A stretch of DNA of 64,000 bases, taken from NCBI RefSeq assembly GCF_001645385.1, contig NZ_LVHI01000023.1, positions 415,969 to 479,968 on the forward strand, read 5' to 3'. Both the position numbers and the translations under genes were made by a program. Within the stretch, counting starts at the first letter, position 1. Each line of letters starts with the position of its first letter. Source of the DNA: Rhodococcoides kyotonense (GTDB taxonomy: Bacteria; Actinomycetota; Actinomycetes; Mycobacteriales; Mycobacteriaceae). Positions 27,517 through 38,635 of the stretch are shown here, piece by piece. Below the pieces are notes generated by a model. It was not told the DNA's origin and did no database searches. It was given only the letters and a program-made list of their open reading frames with translations.

Positions 27517-28821
27517 GTGAGTCCCGAGGATTTGTTGGCCAACTCCGGCAATGCCGCCTGGATGCTGGTGGCCGCATCGCTGGTGCTGCTGATGACGCCA
27601 GGCCTGGCGTTCTTCTACGGCGGCATGTCGCAGCAGAAGTCCGTGCTGAACATGATGATGATGTCGTTCGGCTCGATGTTCGTCGTCGCCATCATCTACG
27701 TTCTGTGGGGTTGGTCCATGTCCTACGGCACCGAGAACATCGGCGGGATCTTCGCGAACCCGTTCGAGTTCTTCGGACTGAAGGATTCGATCACCGACGC
27801 GGACGGCAACTTCATCGCCGGTGCCTGGGGCTACGCCAACGTGATCGACATCGCGTTCCAGGTCACCTTCGCGATCATCACCGTCGCCCTCATCAGCGGT
27901 TCCATCGCAGGCCGCGTGAAGTACGGAACGTGGCTCGCGTTCGCAGGCATCTGGGTCACGCTGGCCTACTTCCCGCTGGCACACATGGTGTGGGGCGGTG
28001 GACTCCTCTCGGGCTCCGAGGACGGACTCGCGGCCAAGCTGTTCGGCACGACCGACGACGGCGAGGGGGGCCTGGTCGCCTCCGTCGCACCGATCGACTT
28101 CGCCGGTGGCACCGTCGTTCACATCAACGCCGGTATGGCCGGCCTCGTGTTGGCCCTGATCGTCGGTAAGCGCGCCGGATTCGGCCGCGTCGCATTCCGC
28201 CCGCACAACCTGCCGTTCGTCATGCTCGGCGCTGCACTTCTGTGGTTCGGTTGGTTCGGCTTCAACGGTGGATCCGCATTCGCCGCCGACGGTGTCGCCG
28301 GCCTCGCCTGGGTCAACACCACCACGGCCACCGCTGCCGCCATCGCAGGATGGCTCGTCGTCGAGCGCATTCGCGACGGCAAGGCCACCAGCCTCGGCGC
28401 TGCGTCGGGCATCGTCGCCGGTCTCGTCGCCATCACGCCTGCCGCCGGTGCTCTCACGCCGATCGGCTCGATCTTCCTCGGCGCCATCGCCGGTGTTCTC
28501 TCCGCTCTCGCAGTCGGCCTGAAGTTCAAGTTCGGCTACGACGACTCGCTCGACGTCGTCGGTGTCCACCTCGTCGCAGGCCTGTGGGGAACCGTCGCCA
28601 TCGGCTTCTTCGGATCCGAGACCGGCCTGTTCTACGGCGGTGACTACAAGCAACTCGTCGTCCAGATCGTCATCGCTCTCGTCGCACTGATCTTCACCGG
28701 CATCATCACGACCGTCATTGCATTCGCGCTGAAGCCGATCGGTTGGCGTGTGTCGAAGGAAGACGAAGCCAAGGGAATCGACGAAGCCGAACACGCCGAG
28801 ACGGCGTACGACTTCGCCTGA
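27517..28821 (+). CDS. amt: Ammonium transporter AmtB
   Basis: A 434-residue integral membrane ammonium channel with about 11 membrane spans. Family signatures include MTPGLAFFYGGMSQQKSVLN, the pore region DFAGGTVVHINAGMAGLVLA, GFNGGSAFAADG and the C-terminal half GVHLVAGLWGTVAIGFF, where the conserved pore histidines occur. GTG 27517 follows a perfect AGGAGG by 6 nt; an in-frame upstream ATG at 27457 lacks one. The C-terminal tail KGIDEAEHAETAYDFA is the region that docks GlnK. It heads the amt-glnB-glnD operon and is preceded by putative GlnR boxes, so induction under nitrogen limitation is expected. Confidence 0.95.
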   Translation: MSPEDLLANSGNAAWMLVAASLVLLMTPGLAFFYGGMSQQKSVLNMMMMSFGSMFVVAIIYVLWGWSMSYGTENIGGIFANPFEFFGLKDSITDADGNFIAGAWGYANVIDIAFQVTFAIITVALISGSIAGRVKYGTWLAFAGIWVTLAYFPLAHMVWGGGLLSGSEDGLAAKLFGTTDDGEGGLVASVAPIDFAGGTVVHINAGMAGLVLALIVGKRAGFGRVAFRPHNLPFVMLGAALLWFGWFGFNGGSAFAADGVAGLAWVNTTTATAAAIAGWLVVERIRDGKATSLGAASGIVAGLVAITPAAGALTPIGSIFLGAIAGVLSALAVGLKFKFGYDDSLDVVGVHLVAGLWGTVAIGFFGSETGLFYGGDYKQLVVQIVIALVALIFTGIITTVIAFALKPIGWRVSKEDEAKGIDEAEHAETAYDFA

Positions 28822-28835
28822 CAAGGTAGAGATAG

Positions 28836-31746
<2,911 letters not shown>

Positions 31747-31868
31747 GTACGGTGTCGGCCAGGCGTCGAATTCCCATCGTTCGTAGTGAGATCTCATAAA
31801 GATTCGGTTACGGTGTTTGCGCGCGAGATCGTTTTGTTACGTTTCCCGCCAGCAGACGAAAAGCGGGT

Positions 31869-31887
31869 CCGAGCAGTGACTGCTCGG
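31869..31887 (+). other. Leader hairpin upstream of the M23 peptidase gene
   Basis: Perfect 8 bp stem CCGAGCAG/CTGCTCGG with a TGA loop, 33 nt before the GTG. The 174 bp between glnD and this gene also contains a weaker CCCGC/GCGGG pair (31848-31867). A known cell-wall riboswitch could not be recognised. Confidence 0.4.
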
Positions 31888-31920
31888 GGGCGCACGCCGA
31901 CGACTGATGAGGTAGACACT

Positions 31921-32742
31921 GTGGGATCCCACCGGCGGTCGAACATTTACGTTCCGGCCGATACAGATTCGACGACACCACGTGGGCGCCACAGGGCGAC
32001 GGAGGACTCCAAGGATTCGGGGTTGAAGGCGGCGACCATCGTCGCCGCCACCGGTGCGATCGTCGCGGGTGCGGCTCAGATGGGAACGGGTACCGCGTCG
32101 GCGGCACCTGCTCCCGCGCCGCAGGCCCCCGCGGCGGCTGTGCCGTTCCAGATCCCGCCGAACCTGCTCCCGGCCGGGTTCGAACTCCCCGCGGGCATCC
32201 AGTTGCCGGAGAACATCCAGCTGCCGCCCGGCATCGAGATTCCCGACACCTCCGACCTTCCCGCACTCGGGCTGCCGGACGTCGGCAAAGCGGCTCAGGA
32301 TCTGTTGCAGGGACTGCAGCCGCTGAAAGAGAAGGCCGTGCAACCGGTTTCGGGTGTTCTGACGTCGAGCTTCGGTTCGCGATGGGGAACGCACCACGGT
32401 GGGCTCGACGTCGCGGCCCCCATCGGAACGCCCGTTCTTGCCGCTGCCGACGGCGTCGTCACCGCGGCAGGGCCTGCATCGGGGTTCGGCTTGTGGGTCA
32501 AGGTCATGCACGCCGACGGCACCGAAACCATCTACGGCCATGTCGGCAACTACTCGGTGGCCGAAGGACAGCAGGTCTCGGCGGGCCAACAGATCGCGAC
32601 GGTCGGCAACCGAGGTCAGTCCACCGGCCCGCACCTGCACTTCGAGGTCCACGACCCGAGTGGGGTCAAGGTCGACCCGGCGCAGTGGTTGGCCACCCGC
32701 GGGGTGTCGGTGACCTGGAACGACGCAGCACTAAACGCGTAG
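31921..32742 (+). CDS. Exported M23-family peptidase (LytM domain)
   Basis: A 273-residue protein with a basic cytoplasmic N-terminus (residues 1-36), a hydrophobic export segment (about 37-62, AATIVAATGAIVAGAAQM... then ASAAPA), a linker of LPxGI-like hexapeptides (about 77-108) and a C-terminal LytM/M23 domain. The zinc ligands are complete: HHGGLDVAAP (HxxxD) and GPHLHFEVHD (HxH). It is expected to cleave peptidoglycan cross-bridges or activate another hydrolase in the cell wall. GTG 31921 follows a GAGG site by about 8 nt; longer readings cross the leader hairpin. It stands alone between glnD and ffh. Confidence 0.88.
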   Translation: MGSHRRSNIYVPADTDSTTPRGRHRATEDSKDSGLKAATIVAATGAIVAGAAQMGTGTASAAPAPAPQAPAAAVPFQIPPNLLPAGFELPAGIQLPENIQLPPGIEIPDTSDLPALGLPDVGKAAQDLLQGLQPLKEKAVQPVSGVLTSSFGSRWGTHHGGLDVAAPIGTPVLAAADGVVTAAGPASGFGLWVKVMHADGTETIYGHVGNYSVAEGQQVSAGQQIATVGNRGQSTGPHLHFEVHDPSGVKVDPAQWLATRGVSVTWNDAALNA

Positions 32743-32866
32743 GCAATCCTGCGGACCGCGCTCTGTCGGCCTCGATGACGACGGGGCGCGGTAGCGGGCG
32801 CTAGTCTGGAGCCTGCTCTACTCGTCTGTTCAGGCCCCATTCGCAATTGGCTCAGGAGTGCAATCG

Positions 32867-34423
32867 GTGTTCGAATCCCTATCCGACAGGTTGACCGGGA
32901 CCCTCAAGGACCTGCGTGGCAAGGGTCGACTCTCGGGGGCCGACATCGATGCCACAGCCCGTGAAATCAGGCTCGCGCTGCTCGAAGCCGACGTCGCTCT
33001 GCCCGTCGTGCGTGAGTTCATCACGCGCATCAAGACGCGCGCCAAGGGCGCCGAGGTCTCGGGCGCTCTCAACCCGGCCCAGCAGGTCGTCAAGATCGTC
33101 AACGAGGAACTCGTCGGCATTCTCGGCGGCGAGACGCGCCGGCTGACGTTCGCCAAGACGGCGCCGACGGTCATCATGCTGGCCGGTCTGCAGGGTTCCG
33201 GTAAGACGACGCTCGCCGGCAAGCTCGCCAAATGGCTCAAGGAGCAGGGACACACACCGCTTCTGGTCGCGTGTGACCTCCAGCGCCCCGGTGCTGTCAG
33301 CCAGCTCCAGATCGTCGGTGAGCGTGCGGGCGCCACGGTGTTTGCTCCGCACCCCGGCACGTCGATCGGTGGCGGCGAGAACGAGCTCGGCATCTCGGCT
33401 GCCGACCCGATCGAGGTCGCACGTGCCGGTGTCGCCGAAGCACGCACCAAGCAGTACGACATCGTCATCGTTGACACCGCAGGCCGTCTCGGTATCGACA
33501 CCGAACTGATGAATCAGGCCGCGGGCATCCGAGACGCCGTGCAGCCCGACGAGACGCTGTTCGTGCTCGACGCGATGGTCGGTCAGGACGCGGTCAGCAC
33601 CGCGCAGGCCTTCCGGGACGGCGTCGGGTTCACCGGCGTCGTGCTCACCAAGCTCGACGGCGACGCCCGAGGTGGTGCGGCGCTCAGCGTGCGCGAGGTG
33701 ACGGGCGAGCCCATCATGTTCGCGTCGACCGGTGAAAAGCTCGAAGACTTCGACGTCTTCCACCCGGACCGTATGGCCAGTCGAATTCTCGGCATGGGTG
33801 ACGTCCTCAGCCTCATCGAGCAGGCGGAGCAGCACTTCGACGCCGAGCAGGCCGAGGCGACCGCCAACAAGATCGGTTCCGGTCAGCTCACGCTCGACGA
33901 CTTCCTCGAGCAGATGATGGCCGTCCGCAAGATGGGCCCGATCGGCAACCTGTTGGGCATGCTCCCGGGTGCAGGCCAGATGAAAGAACTGGCCAACATC
34001 GACGAGAAGCAGCTCGACCGTGTGCAGGCGATCATTCGTGGCATGACGCCGCAGGAACGCAACGATCCGAAGATCATCAACGCGTCGCGGCGTCTACGCA
34101 TCGCGAACGGATCGGGCGTCAAGGTGTCGGACGTCAACCAGCTCGTGGACCGGTTCTTCGAAGCGCGCAAGATGATGTCGGCGATGGCAGGCCGCATGGG
34201 CATGCCCGGCGCGCGCAAGCAGGTCCGCAGCAAGAAGGGCAAGAAGGGCAAGAAGGGCGGACGCGGGCCGACTCAGCCCAAGATCAGGGGCGGTTTCCCC
34301 GGCATGCCCGGTGGAATGCCCGCGGGAATGCCGGATCTGTCGGGCATGCCCAAGGGTCTCGACCAGCTACCCCCGGGACTCGAGGGCATCGACCTGTCGC
34401 AGTTGAAACTGCCGAAGAAGTAG
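32867..34423 (+). CDS. ffh: Signal recognition particle protein Ffh
   Basis: SRP54 GTPase that binds 4.5S RNA and nascent signal sequences. N domain (1-90), G domain with GLQGSGKTTLAGKLA, DTAGRLGID and TKLDGDARGG (about 100-295), and a methionine-rich M domain with DFLEQMMAVRKMGPIGNLLG and the RNA-binding NGSGVKVSDVNQL. It ends in a Lys-rich then Gly/Met/Pro-rich tail typical of actinobacteria. GTG 32867, 8 nt after AGGAG, gives the family start MFESLSDRL; an in-frame GTG at 32858 overlaps that site. 518 residues. The amidohydrolase gene starts 10 bp later. Confidence 0.97.
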   Translation: MFESLSDRLTGTLKDLRGKGRLSGADIDATAREIRLALLEADVALPVVREFITRIKTRAKGAEVSGALNPAQQVVKIVNEELVGILGGETRRLTFAKTAPTVIMLAGLQGSGKTTLAGKLAKWLKEQGHTPLLVACDLQRPGAVSQLQIVGERAGATVFAPHPGTSIGGGENELGISAADPIEVARAGVAEARTKQYDIVIVDTAGRLGIDTELMNQAAGIRDAVQPDETLFVLDAMVGQDAVSTAQAFRDGVGFTGVVLTKLDGDARGGAALSVREVTGEPIMFASTGEKLEDFDVFHPDRMASRILGMGDVLSLIEQAEQHFDAEQAEATANKIGSGQLTLDDFLEQMMAVRKMGPIGNLLGMLPGAGQMKELANIDEKQLDRVQAIIRGMTPQERNDPKIINASRRLRIANGSGVKVSDVNQLVDRFFEARKMMSAMAGRMGMPGARKQVRSKKGKKGKKGGRGPTQPKIRGGFPGMPGGMPAGMPDLSGMPKGLDQLPPGLEGIDLSQLKLPKK

Positions 34424-34433
34424 CGGACCGACC

Positions 34434-35525
34434 GTGCCCGCCTTCCGGGTTCGGGGTCGGCCGGTGCCGTCGGAGGATCCGGTCGATTTCTGGATCGTCG
34501 ACGGCCGCATCTCGCTCGACCCGGTCACGCACGCGGACATCTTGTGCGACGACGGGTGGATTCTTCCCGGCCTCGTCGACGCGCACTGCCACGTGGGCAT
34601 CAAGTACGGCGGCGGCCACGAGGATGTCGACGGCGCCGTCGAACAGGCGAGGGCCGAACGGGACGTCGGCGTGCTGCTGCTGCGCGATGCAGGCTCGCCC
34701 GTCGACACACGCGCCCTCGACGATCACGACGACCTGCCCCGCATCATCCGCGCGGGTCGGCACATCGCGTCCCCCAAGCGGTACATCCAAGGCCTCGCGA
34801 TCGACGTCGAGGACGAGTCGCAACTACCGGAAGTCGTTGCGCGACAAGCACGTTTCGGTGACGGCTGGGTCAAACTCGTCGGCGACTGGATCGATCGCAG
34901 CGTCGGCGACCTGAGGCCCCTGTGGGACGAGAAGATCCTGCGAGCATCGATCGACGCCGCCCACGCCGAGGGCGCTCGCGTCACGGCGCACGTCTTCGGT
35001 GAGGACGCCCTGCCCGGGTTGATCTCGGCGGGCATCGACTGCATCGAGCACGGCACCGGCTTGACCGACGAGACCATCGAGATGATGGTCCGGCACGACA
35101 CCGCGCTGGTGCCGACTCTCGTGAACATCGCGACCTTTCCCGACATCGCCGCGTCGGCGTCGAAGTACCCGATCTACGCACGTCACATGCGCGACCTGCA
35201 CGCGCGGGTCAGCTCGACCATCGGTCGAGCGCACGATGCGGGCGTGTCGATCTACGCGGGTACCGACGCGGGCGGATCCATCCGGCACGGGCGTATCGCC
35301 GACGAGGTGCAGGCGCTGACCGAAGTCGGAATGACGCCGACCGAGGCGCTCGGCGCCGCGAGCTGGAGTGCCAGATCGTGGCTCGGATGGCCGGGTCTGG
35401 AACACGGCGCTCCCGCGGACCTTCTGGTCTACGACGTCGATCCCCGGACGTCACCGGCGGTGCTGTCACATCCCGACGTCATCGTTCTGCGCGGTGTGCC
35501 GCAGCGTCGCCGACAGGTCGATTAA
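34434..35525 (+). CDS. Amidohydrolase-superfamily metal-dependent hydrolase
   Basis: A 363-residue TIM-barrel amidohydrolase, syntenic with M. tuberculosis Rv2915c downstream of ffh. Metal-binding residues are recognisable: HxH-type DAHCHVG near residue 51, Lys in DGWVKLVGDW near 147 (possibly carbamylated), His in TAHVFGEDAL and IEHGTGLTDE, and Asp in YAGTDAGGSI. The set points to an imidazolonepropionase/prolidase-like subgroup, but the substrate is unknown. GTG start; no separate promoter is visible in the 10 bp gap to ffh, so co-transcription is expected. The rpsP promoter region begins just after its stop. Confidence 0.85.
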   Translation: MPAFRVRGRPVPSEDPVDFWIVDGRISLDPVTHADILCDDGWILPGLVDAHCHVGIKYGGGHEDVDGAVEQARAERDVGVLLLRDAGSPVDTRALDDHDDLPRIIRAGRHIASPKRYIQGLAIDVEDESQLPEVVARQARFGDGWVKLVGDWIDRSVGDLRPLWDEKILRASIDAAHAEGARVTAHVFGEDALPGLISAGIDCIEHGTGLTDETIEMMVRHDTALVPTLVNIATFPDIAASASKYPIYARHMRDLHARVSSTIGRAHDAGVSIYAGTDAGGSIRHGRIADEVQALTEVGMTPTEALGAASWSARSWLGWPGLEHGAPADLLVYDVDPRTSPAVLSHPDVIVLRGVPQRRRQVD

Positions 35526-35539
35526 CTTCCGGCGGCGCT

Positions 35540-35552
35540 CGTCTGGCACAAT
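35540..35552 (+). promoter_or_regulatory. rpsP promoter element (CGTCTGGCACAAT)
   Basis: The 13-mer CGTCTGGCACAAT, with CACAAT as likely -10 and a TGG extension, lies 132 bp before rpsP. The identical 13-mer occurs before rplS (41869-41881). Inferred promoter for the rpsP-khpA-rimM-trmD operon with a leader of about 125 nt. Confidence 0.5.
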
Positions 35553-35683
35553 GGACTGCTGTTCGCCCGTCTCCGGTTACGTACCGCACGGCGGTCACGA
35601 CACCCCATCAACGCAAAACCGGGTGCGCGGTCCACGCGCACCGCTGAATTGCGGAGTGACCAACTCGAAAGGCTCTACTTTTC

Positions 35684-36154
35684 ATGGCTGTCAAGATCAA
35701 GCTCATGCGCATCGGTAAGATCCGCACCCCGCACTACCGCGTCGTCATCGCCGACTCTCGCACCCGCCGCAGCGGCCGTGCGATCGAGACCATCGGCACG
35801 TACGAGCCCAAGCAGGAGCCGAGCGTCATCGACATCGATTCCGAGCGTGCTCAGTACTGGCTCGGCGTCGGCGCTCAGCCCACCGAGCCCGTCGAGGCTC
35901 TGCTGAAGATCACCGGTGACTGGCAGAAGTTCAAGGGCCTCCCCGGCGCCGAGGGCACCCTCCGCGTTGCCGAGCCCAAGCCGTCCAAGCTGGACCTGTT
36001 CAACGCTGCGCTCGCTCAGGCCGACGCCGAGCCGCTCGGTGACGCCACCACGGCCAAGAAGAAGAAGGCTCCGAAGGCCGACGAGGCTGCTTCGGCCGAC
36101 GACGCCGCAGCCGAGACCGCAGAAGCACCGGCCGCCGAGGCTGCTGAGAAGTGA
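35684..36154 (+). CDS. rpsP: 30S ribosomal protein S16
   Basis: The first 90 residues are canonical S16 ([20 protein letters not shown], then [18 protein letters not shown]). The remaining 60 form a C-terminal Ala/Glu/Lys-rich extension, a common actinobacterial feature, giving 156 residues in total. A GAAAGG-like site precedes the ATG. The stop overlaps the khpA start as GTGA, and rimM and trmD follow, the classic ribosomal maturation operon. Confidence 0.97.
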   Translation: MAVKIKLMRIGKIRTPHYRVVIADSRTRRSGRAIETIGTYEPKQEPSVIDIDSERAQYWLGVGAQPTEPVEALLKITGDWQKFKGLPGAEGTLRVAEPKPSKLDLFNAALAQADAEPLGDATTAKKKKAPKADEAASADDAAAETAEAPAAEAAEK

Positions 36155-36393
36155 GTGCCGTGGTCGCCGACGCCGTCGAGCATCTCGTTCGTGGCATCGT
36201 CGCCAACCCTGACGACGTTCGCGTCGAATTGATCACCGGCCGTCGCGGACGCACCGTGGAAGTTCACGTGCATCCCGACGATCTCGGCAAGGTCATCGGT
36301 CGCGGAGGTCGGACGGCAACAGCTCTGCGCACGCTGGTCTCCGGTATCGGAGGCCGCGGAATTCGCGTCGACGTCGTCGACACGGATCAGTAG
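36151..36393 (+). CDS. khpA: KH-domain RNA-binding protein KhpA
   Basis: An 80-residue single KH domain. The GxxG loop is [18 protein letters not shown] near residues 46-63, which contacts single-stranded RNA. It is almost identical in layout to M. tuberculosis Rv2908c. KhpA usually pairs with KhpB (Jag) and influences cell elongation and sRNA or mRNA stability. GTG 36151 overlaps the rpsP stop by 4 nt, giving translational coupling. Confidence 0.95.
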   Translation: MSAVVADAVEHLVRGIVANPDDVRVELITGRRGRTVEVHVHPDDLGKVIGRGGRTATALRTLVSGIGGRGIRVDVVDTDQ

Positions 36394-36403
36394 CGCAGCA
36401 CAC

Positions 36404-36934
36404 ATGGAGCTGGTAACCGGCCGTGTGGTGAAGTCACACGGCATCCGCGGCGAGGTCGTCGTCGAGGTTCGCACCGACGAACCCGACGATCGCTTCGCCG
36501 TGGGGTCGGTGATTCGCGGGCGTAAGCCACGCGATACCACCGGCGAGGTCGACTACACGGTGGAAGCCGCCCGGGAACACTCCGGGCGGCTTTTGCTGCG
36601 CCTGAAGGGAATCGATTCCCGGGACGCCGCCGACGCCCTCCGCGGCACACTGTTCATGGTCGAGTCGGACGATCTCGAATCCTCCGACGACCCGGACGAG
36701 TTCTACGATCACGAGCTCGAAGGTCTGACCGTGCAGCTCGCCGACGGTACGGTCGTCGGAACGGTTCGTGAGGTACTGCATTCCGCGGCAGGCGAATTGC
36801 TGTCCATCCGTCCCGCCGACGGAAGCCGATCCGAAGTGCTCGTGCCGTTCGTGGCTGCCATCGTCACGTCGGTGTCCCTGGCCGACGGCACGGTCGTGAT
36901 CGATCCGCCCGAAGGTCTCCTGGATCCGGAGTAG
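36404..36934 (+). CDS. rimM: Ribosome maturation factor RimM
   Basis: A 176-residue 16S rRNA processing factor that binds S19 during 30S assembly. The N-terminal beta-barrel ([19 protein letters not shown]) and the PRC-barrel domain ([18 protein letters not shown] to the C-terminal [10 protein letters not shown]) are both recognisable. ATG 36404 is 10 bp after khpA. trmD starts 5 bp after its stop. Confidence 0.95.
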   Translation: MELVTGRVVKSHGIRGEVVVEVRTDEPDDRFAVGSVIRGRKPRDTTGEVDYTVEAAREHSGRLLLRLKGIDSRDAADALRGTLFMVESDDLESSDDPDEFYDHELEGLTVQLADGTVVGTVREVLHSAAGELLSIRPADGSRSEVLVPFVAAIVTSVSLADGTVVIDPPEGLLDPE

Positions 36935-36939
36935 ACATC

Positions 36940-37620
36940 GTGAAACTCGACGTCGTCACGATCTTTCCCGAATACCTGGACCCGTTGCGAACTGCCTTGC
37001 TGGGCAAGGCGATCGACAAGGGCCTGGTGTCGGTGGACGTACACGATCTGCGTAGCTGGACCCACGACGTGCACAAGGCCGTCGACGATTCGCCGTACGG
37101 CGGCGGACCCGGAATGGTCATGAAGCCCACCGTGTGGGGCGACGCGCTCGACGACGTCCTCACCGAGGACTCTCTTCTCGTCGTCCCGACTCCGGCCGGT
37201 GTGCCGTTCACGCAGCGCACCGCCGAGCGATGGTCACAGGAGAAGCACATCGTCTTTGCATGCGGACGCTACGAGGGCATCGATCAGCGCGTGTTCGACG
37301 ACGCGGCCACCCGTGTGCGCGTCGAAGAGGTGAGTATCGGCGACTACGTCCTCATCGGGGGAGAGGCCGCCGTTCTCGTCATGGGCGAAGCCGTCGTGCG
37401 GTTGCTGCCCGGCGTGCTCGGGAATCAGCAGTCGCACCAAGAGGATTCGTTCTCCGACGGGCTCCTCGAAGGCCCCAGCTACACCCGGCCCGTCCGGTGG
37501 CGTGGGCTCGACGTCCCGGACGTCCTGTTGTCGGGCGATCACGCGAAGGTCGCCGCGTGGCGCGCGGAGCAATCACTGCAGCGGACGCGTGAACGCCGTC
37601 CTGATCTGCTCGCCGACTAG
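36940..37620 (+). CDS. trmD: tRNA (guanine37-N1)-methyltransferase
   Basis: SPOUT-class methyltransferase that makes m1G37 in tRNA to prevent frameshifting. 226 residues: KLDVVTIFPEYLDPL at the N-terminus, DDSPYGGGPGMVMKP near 50, the trefoil-knot SAM site SIGDYVLIGGEAAVLVM near 135-150 and GVLGNQQSHQEDSF. GTG start. The stop lies within CTAG (37617-37620), which also encodes the stop of the convergent lipoprotein gene, so the operon ends without space for a separate terminator. Confidence 0.97.
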   Translation: MKLDVVTIFPEYLDPLRTALLGKAIDKGLVSVDVHDLRSWTHDVHKAVDDSPYGGGPGMVMKPTVWGDALDDVLTEDSLLVVPTPAGVPFTQRTAERWSQEKHIVFACGRYEGIDQRVFDDAATRVRVEEVSIGDYVLIGGEAAVLVMGEAVVRLLPGVLGNQQSHQEDSFSDGLLEGPSYTRPVRWRGLDVPDVLLSGDHAKVAAWRAEQSLQRTRERRPDLLAD

Positions 37621-38573
37621 TCGACCCGGCCGTCCGGGAAGAGCATCGACACGACGCCCGTGATGGTGTCGCGCGCATGCTGGGCGCTGCTGTCGTCCGT
37701 GACGTCGACGACGGCGGTGTCGGGGTAGTGCTCCCAGTCGTCGTCGTAATGGACCTCTTCGCGTGAGATCACGGCGATGACGTAGTCGTCGTTGCTCCCC
37801 ACCGTGCCCGTCGACAGGTGCACCCACCGGCCGGCGATGCAGCACATCCAGCCCTGCTTGACGGCCCAGACCGGTTCGGACGGAAGGCCGTCGACGATTC
37901 CGAAGTGCTGGTGATAGCCGTCCGTCGCCACCGGAGTCGACTCGCGGAGGAGATCCTCGATCGTCGACGTCGACGTCGCGGACAGGCCGCCGGTGCCGTC
38001 GACGAGTTGCGCGTAATACGTGACGATGTCGGCTGCCGTCGTCATCGTGTTCCACCACAGTCCGTCCCACGGAGGCGACGTAGCCGCGAGGCCGTAGCGT
38101 TCGGCCACCCGTACGACGATGTCGTTGCCGCCGTACTCGTCCCAGAGATAGTTGGCGGCGTCGTCGCTGGACGACTTCAACATCACCTTCAGCAAGGTCA
38201 TCTCGTCCTCGGCGAGGGGAACCTGCGCGACGTCGGCCTCGTGGAGAACCTCGTCGGCGATGAAAAGCTTGGAGACCGAAGCGGTTTCGCTCTGTATGGT
38301 GTCACCGTTCGAGAAATAGGATCCGGTTCGTCGGTCGAGAACGGCGAACGACACCTCCGCGCCTCGACCCGCCGCCGACGCGATGGCCGCCGGGATGCGC
38401 GAATCGAGATCGAGATCCTGGACCGTCTCGGTGTCCGGGAACGGTGACGACGACGTCGCGGACGACGCGCCCGACGCGGAATCGGCAGGAACGTCGCAGC
38501 CGGTGACGAGAACGGCGATCGCGGCGAACAGTGCCGTGCACGAGAGCGCCAGGACTTGCATGGGCCTGGACAT
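37617..38573 (-). CDS. Lipoprotein with class A beta-lactamase-like fold (LppW-like)
   Basis: A 318-residue lipoprotein: signal peptide with lipobox LVTGC near residues 22-26, a Ser/Ala-rich spacer, then a penicillin-binding/beta-lactamase-like domain. The SxxK motif is SVSK, an SSD triad equivalent is present in SSSDDAANY, and the third motif reads KQG instead of KTG/KSG, so beta-lactam hydrolysis is doubtful. M. tuberculosis lppW (Rv2905) sits at the same place beside trmD. ATG 38573 has an AGGAG site upstream; an upstream reading to 38615 adds nothing conserved. Divergent from tex. Its substrate is unknown. Confidence 0.85.
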   Translation of the reverse strand: MSRPMQVLALSCTALFAAIAVLVTGCDVPADSASGASSATSSSPFPDTETVQDLDLDSRIPAAIASAAGRGAEVSFAVLDRRTGSYFSNGDTIQSETASVSKLFIADEVLHEADVAQVPLAEDEMTLLKVMLKSSSDDAANYLWDEYGGNDIVVRVAERYGLAATSPPWDGLWWNTMTTAADIVTYYAQLVDGTGGLSATSTSTIEDLLRESTPVATDGYHQHFGIVDGLPSEPVWAVKQGWMCCIAGRWVHLSTGTVGSNDDYVIAVISREEVHYDDDWEHYPDTAVVDVTDDSSAQHARDTITGVVSMLFPDGRVD

Positions 38574-38635
38574 CCTCGGTCTCCTGCACTGGTCACTGAT
38601 GAACGTGTCCCACACTAGCTGTAGGGTCGTGCGCC

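Noticed and set aside
31747..31920. A c-di-AMP (ydaO) riboswitch upstream of the M23 peptidase gene, since wall-hydrolase genes in actinobacteria often have one.
   Set aside because: The conserved ydaO core sequences are not recognisable in this 174 bp; only a simple hairpin and one weak stem are visible.
32850..32890. A tRNA-like T-arm (GTTCGAATCC) before ffh.
   Set aside because: The flanking bases cannot form a T-stem or acceptor stem, and the segment is the start of the Ffh coding sequence (MFESLSDRL).
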